Shown here piece after piece: positions 60,308-64,000 of a stretch of DNA of 64,000 bases. Position 1 is the stretch's first letter. The number at the start of each line of letters is the position of its first letter. The stretch lies in contig NZ_JAVRHV010000007.1 in the NCBI RefSeq assembly GCF_031846385.1, forward strand, positions 107,552 to 171,551, read 5' to 3'. Origin of the DNA: Urechidicola vernalis. Its GTDB lineage: Bacteria; Bacteroidota; Bacteroidia; Flavobacteriales; Flavobacteriaceae. The notes beneath the pieces were generated by a model. It had not been told where the DNA came from. It was given only the letters and a program-made list of their open reading frames with translations, and did no database searches. The translations under genes and the position numbers were made by a program.

Positions 60308-63088
60308 TTATTTCTCTTTTAATCTACGTTTTTGTTCGCTATAGGGAATTCCATTCAGTATCCAATCTTGGGCTTCTTCACCTTTTAAGTAATGTCCGAA
60401 CCACTTTAGAATTTTCTGTTGATAATCAGATGCATTCTTGTCCTCTCTCACACCATGTCCTTCTTTTGCATAAACAAGCATTACAAATTGTTTTCCCGCT
60501 CTTCGGGCTGCATTGTAATACTCGATTCCTTGTCTCCAATTTACATTCATGTCATTGTCACCAACTTCAAAAAGAATTGGTGTGTTCAAAGTTTCAACAT
60601 TCATTACAGATGAATTTCGAATGTAATTATCTGGTGATTTCCAGGGTGGGCTTATCATACGTTCTTGAGAGATTTCAAAATGATTATTTTCAGGGGATCC
60701 TCCAAATGCCGGTGTGATTGCCAAGTACATAGAAATAAAATCCGTTAAGCCAGCACCAGCTACACTTGCTGCAAAAATGTCTGTTTGAGTAGGAACAAAA
60801 CCTGCTTGATAACCGCCCCATGAATGCCCTATTAGACCAACCCTTGAAGGATCAACATCACCTTTTGCTATTACCGCCGCAACTGCGTTCTCTAATGTTT
60901 TTGTAGATGAAATCCCTGGGTCTCCAGGTATGAATTCTATATCTGGCTTCAATACAAAATACCCCTCTTGTTGCCAGACAGTAGTATTATAGTAGTTAGT
61001 CTTAGAAGGTATAGTGTATCTATGATACCTATCTGAAAGCTTTTCATAAACGTAAGTGATCATAGGATATTTCTTACCCTTTTGATAATTTGCTGGATAG
61101 TAGAGAATTCCTTGAGCGTTCTTATTTTTAGCATTATTAAATGTTACTAATTCAGCTTCACCCCAAGCATATTCATCCTGAAAAGAATTCGTATTTGAAA
61201 CTGCCATCGAATTTGAAAAATTCGAATTGGTAATATTTAGATTTGGAGATTGGTCATAAGACTGTGATTTATAGGTTAATAAATTTAGTTCTTGATAAGG
61301 TTGATCTAATTGATAAATACTGACATCATCATAGATAAGTGTTTTTAGTTTTTTTCCAATAATGCCTTTAGCGAATCCAGATTTTTTAGATTTTTTTCCT
61401 CTCAGTGAAAAGAACTGTTCTTTCTCCAGATCAAAAAATTCATCTTCATCATAGACAAACCGATGTCTACAAATAATTTCATCTTCTTTTCCTGAAGTAA
61501 TACGTTTTGAAGGATCGCCATTAACAAATCCTTGCCAAACATCAAATTCAGAATTGATCAGAAATGAGCTACCATCTTCACTCCATGCGGACAATCCACC
61601 TTCGTAGGGAGGTTTTTGATCTACTGGATAATCGTAGGAATCACCTTGAATAAACGTGCCCTCTAAATTAGATGTAATATTAGCGGATGATCGTTTTTCA
61701 ATATCATAAAGATGTAAATTGTTATCTTTTATAAAAATGAAATATTTGCCATCGGGACTTATTCGTGAAGTTCTATTAATGTTAGTTAAAACCTTTTTCT
61801 TTTCACCATTTTCAATATTGACAATATAAATGTTGTAGCTAGGCCTGCCAAACATAGCATCGAATGAATAAGGAGACTGATCAAAACCGATCATCATTTT
61901 ATTATTAACCTGCAAACGAATACTTTCAACTAGTTCATTGCTAAGAGCCAGACTGTTGTTTTTATCAACATGCCATACATATTGGATTGGTTCCTCCGAG
62001 TCTTTATTTGCACTTTTCTTTTGCTGAGTAATCATCAATTCATCCTTGCTATGCCAAATCTCTACATCAGGAGCTTCATATTCATCAACGTCTTTTTTAC
62101 TTTTTTTATCTTTCTCTTTCTTTTTTGTTTCCTCCTTTTTTTCGGTCTGTATCCAGGAATATGTTTTAAAGAATACGCTATTTCCGTCCTCTGAAACCCT
62201 AATATTATTGGATAAGATTCTTGTGGCCTCAGGAAATGATTCTGTTTCATTGGGATTAAAGCTTGAGAATTTAGGACTCAATGTTGAAAAGTCTTTCCAA
62301 TGAAGTAATTGGTAGGAAACCTCTTCCGATCGCTCTTGTTTTATCGATTTTATGGCAAATAAATAATCTGATTTTTTACCCCATTGTAGTTTAGAGTAGA
62401 TCTGTGCTGACTGATCCAATACTTTTAAGATTCCTTGATTCGGATCATATAATTGAATGCCGTTCGCTGTTGAATCTTTGGTTTGCATAATCATCGCTAA
62501 TAGCTCTCCTTTCTGTTGCCATTCAAAGGATTTTATATTTCCAAAACTCATTTGAGATTGAGTTTTAAGGTCTCGTATTAAAAGTGTTTTGGCCCCCTCA
62601 TTTTCCCTAAGCATTGCGAGATAAGAATCTTTCTCACTGAAGCTGTAGTTTAGAACACCCGACAGAAGCAAGGTGTCAGCGTTCGTCAAATTGATCAAAA
62701 CTTTGTCGTTGACCTTAGTCTTTTGCTTCTTATCTTTTTTATCCTCTTTATCTTTAGCCTTTTGTTCTCTACCACTCAGAACTTTTTCGTAGACGAACCA
62801 CTTACCAGTTTTAGAAAACTTTGCTTTTGCCGAGTTGGGGTAGGAATTTGTAGTCTGCTTTTTAATATTATAGAGAAAAGTCATTTTGTCTTTATTTATC
62901 TGGTCTACTTGATAGCTTGACCAATTGCCATCCTTCGAGATCGAAGTGTTTCTCAATATTTCCCATTTCCCATATTCTTCTGGTGTGATTTTTTTCTTCT
63001 GCTGTGCTTCTAAACAGTTTACAGATAGCATCGTGGTTAAAATTACCAATAGCGCAAGAAGTGGTTTTTTGATTTTATTTTGATTCAT
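60308..63088 (-). CDS. S9-family (prolyl oligopeptidase-type) serine peptidase
   Basis: 926 aa. Signal peptide (MNQNKIKKPLLALLVILTTMLSVNCLEAQ), a long N-terminal beta-propeller (to about 650) with a Lys/Asp-rich low-complexity insert, then the alpha/beta hydrolase domain. The nucleophile is Ser in IGHSWGGYQAG; the acid is in VGDNDMNVNW and the catalytic His in AKEGHGVRED. Probably a periplasmic dipeptidyl or oligopeptidase. The gene is flanked by the inverse pair GTTAGCCTT / AAGGCTAAC, so it appears to be one cassette of about 2.8 kb, very large for an integron cassette. Confidence 0.92.
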   Translation of the reverse strand: MNQNKIKKPLLALLVILTTMLSVNCLEAQQKKKITPEEYGKWEILRNTSISKDGNWSSYQVDQINKDKMTFLYNIKKQTTNSYPNSAKAKFSKTGKWFVYEKVLSGREQKAKDKEDKKDKKQKTKVNDKVLINLTNADTLLLSGVLNYSFSEKDSYLAMLRENEGAKTLLIRDLKTQSQMSFGNIKSFEWQQKGELLAMIMQTKDSTANGIQLYDPNQGILKVLDQSAQIYSKLQWGKKSDYLFAIKSIKQERSEEVSYQLLHWKDFSTLSPKFSSFNPNETESFPEATRILSNNIRVSEDGNSVFFKTYSWIQTEKKEETKKKEKDKKSKKDVDEYEAPDVEIWHSKDELMITQQKKSANKDSEEPIQYVWHVDKNNSLALSNELVESIRLQVNNKMMIGFDQSPYSFDAMFGRPSYNIYIVNIENGEKKKVLTNINRTSRISPDGKYFIFIKDNNLHLYDIEKRSSANITSNLEGTFIQGDSYDYPVDQKPPYEGGLSAWSEDGSSFLINSEFDVWQGFVNGDPSKRITSGKEDEIICRHRFVYDEDEFFDLEKEQFFSLRGKKSKKSGFAKGIIGKKLKTLIYDDVSIYQLDQPYQELNLLTYKSQSYDQSPNLNITNSNFSNSMAVSNTNSFQDEYAWGEAELVTFNNAKNKNAQGILYYPANYQKGKKYPMITYVYEKLSDRYHRYTIPSKTNYYNTTVWQQEGYFVLKPDIEFIPGDPGISSTKTLENAVAAVIAKGDVDPSRVGLIGHSWGGYQAGFVPTQTDIFAASVAGAGLTDFISMYLAITPAFGGSPENNHFEISQERMISPPWKSPDNYIRNSSVMNVETLNTPILFEVGDNDMNVNWRQGIEYYNAARRAGKQFVMLVYAKEGHGVREDKNASDYQQKILKWFGHYLKGEEAQDWILNGIPYSEQKRRLKEK

Positions 63089-63108
63089 ATTTTTTTCTTT
63101 CTAATGAA

Positions 63109-63242
63109 GGCTAACGGTTAGGCTATGATTTGGTTGTGGAAAATGTCGGAGACTTTTCCGCTGTAGAAATCAGCCGATTGGTTCGTTAAATTTATTAATT
63201 TTTGTTTAAATGTAACAATGAATTATAGCCATTGTTGTAAAC
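63109..63242 (-). repeat. attC-like site 1 (upstream of the S9 peptidase cassette)
   Basis: Outer boxes GGCTAAC (63109-63115) and GTTGTAAAC (63234-63242); inner boxes GCTATGATTTGGTTG (63122-63136) and CAATGAATTATAGC (63216-63229), pairing at about 10 of 14. Spacers 6 and 4 nt. The loop carries a further hairpin GGAAAATGTC-GGA-GACTTTTCC with a bulged T (63137-63160). Confidence 0.75.
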
Positions 63243-63245
63243 AGG

Positions 63246-63959
63246 TTATTTTTCTAAAATGTTATTTATTATATTCCCTTTTTCATCCAATACTTCAATT
63301 TTTGGAGAATCATTAGAATCTATATAAAGACGCAGTCGGTCAATTCCAGATTTATCTTGAATGAATAATCCTGTTTCTCTATTATATTTTTTTCCGATAA
63401 ACAATCTGGGCTCATTTATTGGATTTCCATCATTCATTTCTCTCAAATAATCCATTTTCTGTTGATAGCGATACCCAACCTTGTCCAGAGAATCCAAAGT
63501 TTTTTGCAATACATCTGGCGTTAACTTTTTATCCCTTTCCCATAGTTGTAAGCCATATTGATTATCTCCATTATTATTTGAAGATTGCTTCAATTGCATT
63601 ACCTGATCATTTTTGTATTGATCGACAGATAAGAAAAGATTGTTTCCTCCACTTTCTTTATTTCCATAAAAAGCTAACCCTCCAATTTCATCTTGCTCCT
63701 CATTAAAAAAAATAATTCCCGGTGGTCTTTCTCTCGGGTCTAGAGTTTCGCCATTATGCATTCCAGGATGTTGACGGACCTGATTACTTATTACCATCTT
63801 TAGTTTACCGTCGGGTTCAATTATATTAATGCGTTCAACGGTAATTTCGTCAAATTTTTGGTTTGAATTGATAGATTTGAAACTAGTCAAAAAAATAAAT
63901 CCTAAAATCAAGGTCAATGTTATTGAGTAAATTTTTAAAATGAAATTTTCTTTTTTCAT
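63246..63959 (-). CDS. exported protein of unknown function
   Basis: 237 aa with an N-terminal signal or anchor helix (about 8-27). The mature part contains VERINIIEPDGKLKMVISN and a later paired repeat of Gly-rich turns (GLFIQDKSGIDRLRLYI, KIEVLDEKGNIINNI). Similar hypothetical proteins with the VERINxxEPDG opening occur in Bacteroidota; no function is assigned. It is flanked by the exact 10-nt inverse pair GTTGTAAACA (63234) / TGTTTACAAC (63976), so it is one complete cassette. Confidence 0.75.
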   Translation of the reverse strand: MKKENFILKIYSITLTLILGFIFLTSFKSINSNQKFDEITVERINIIEPDGKLKMVISNQVRQHPGMHNGETLDPRERPPGIIFFNEEQDEIGGLAFYGNKESGGNNLFLSVDQYKNDQVMQLKQSSNNNGDNQYGLQLWERDKKLTPDVLQKTLDSLDKVGYRYQQKMDYLREMNDGNPINEPRLFIGKKYNRETGLFIQDKSGIDRLRLYIDSNDSPKIEVLDEKGNIINNILEK

Positions 63960-63975
63960 CGATAGTCTTTTTAAT

Positions 63976-64000
63976 TGTTTACAACAGACCTGCTAAACGA
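63976..64000 (-). repeat. attC-like site at the right edge (partial)
   Basis: TGTTTACAAC (63976-63985), spacer AGACCT, then GCTAAACGA running off the window. It repeats the layout and the 17-mer of 59972-59988. It predicts a further cassette to the right. Confidence 0.6.

Overview
The window is about 64 kb of AT-rich chromosome from a member of the Bacteroidota, almost certainly a marine Flavobacteriaceae (genus not resolved). The evidence is a complete Na+-pumping NADH:quinone oxidoreductase operon, a type IX secretion plug protein, double-FtsX MacB-type permeases, SusC/TonB-style outer-membrane receptors, many DUF6090 proteins, the absence of Shine-Dalgarno sequences, and promoter-like TAnnTTTG boxes ahead of several genes.

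Layout. 1-13.4 kb is housekeeping and metabolism: purine permease, RsmG, a tandem-FKBP lipoprotein, M61 peptidase, gamma-glutamyltransferase, delta-1-pyrroline-5-carboxylate dehydrogenase, NRDE protein, DUF3667 protein, ApaG, T9SS plug, GNAT. 13.5-20.9 kb is a MacAB-like efflux operon facing away from an NtrC-type regulator and its kinase. The intergenic region holds a well-spaced sigma-54 promoter and two tandem upstream activator palindromes. 21-27.8 kb holds a lone DUF6090 gene, a class C beta-lactamase-fold hydrolase, an SRPBCC protein, and a tightly overlapped operon M19 dipeptidase - YbjQ - 44-aa membrane protein - TetR - TetR. 28-34 kb is nqrABCDEF. 34.1-40.1 kb is a tandem array of eight DUF6090 paralogues behind an exported RidA-like protein; one copy is truncated. 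40.7-53.1 kb returns to core functions: M28 peptidase, MGMT, TatD, a retropepsin-like protease, an ECF sigma/anti-sigma/outer-membrane set, Der, SIMPL protein, an outer-membrane receptor, Era.

53.2-64 kb is accessory. It begins at an initiator tRNA whose terminator directly abuts a tyrosine recombinase gene. From about 55.7 kb to the right edge, genes all point left and are separated by structured sites with one architecture: outer box, 3-4 nt, inner box, variable loop, complementary inner box, 6-7 nt, outer box. For three genes the sequence just before the gene and the sequence just after it are 9-10 nt exact inverse matches (peptidase S9, adenylate cyclase-TPR, and the rightmost gene). This is the R'/R'' signature of integron gene cassettes. 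I read the region as an integron-like cassette array with divergent attC sites. No IntI gene is seen; the attI end, if there is one, should lie to the right of this window. One cassette carries a DUF6090 gene, which links the array to the tandem DUF6090 block.
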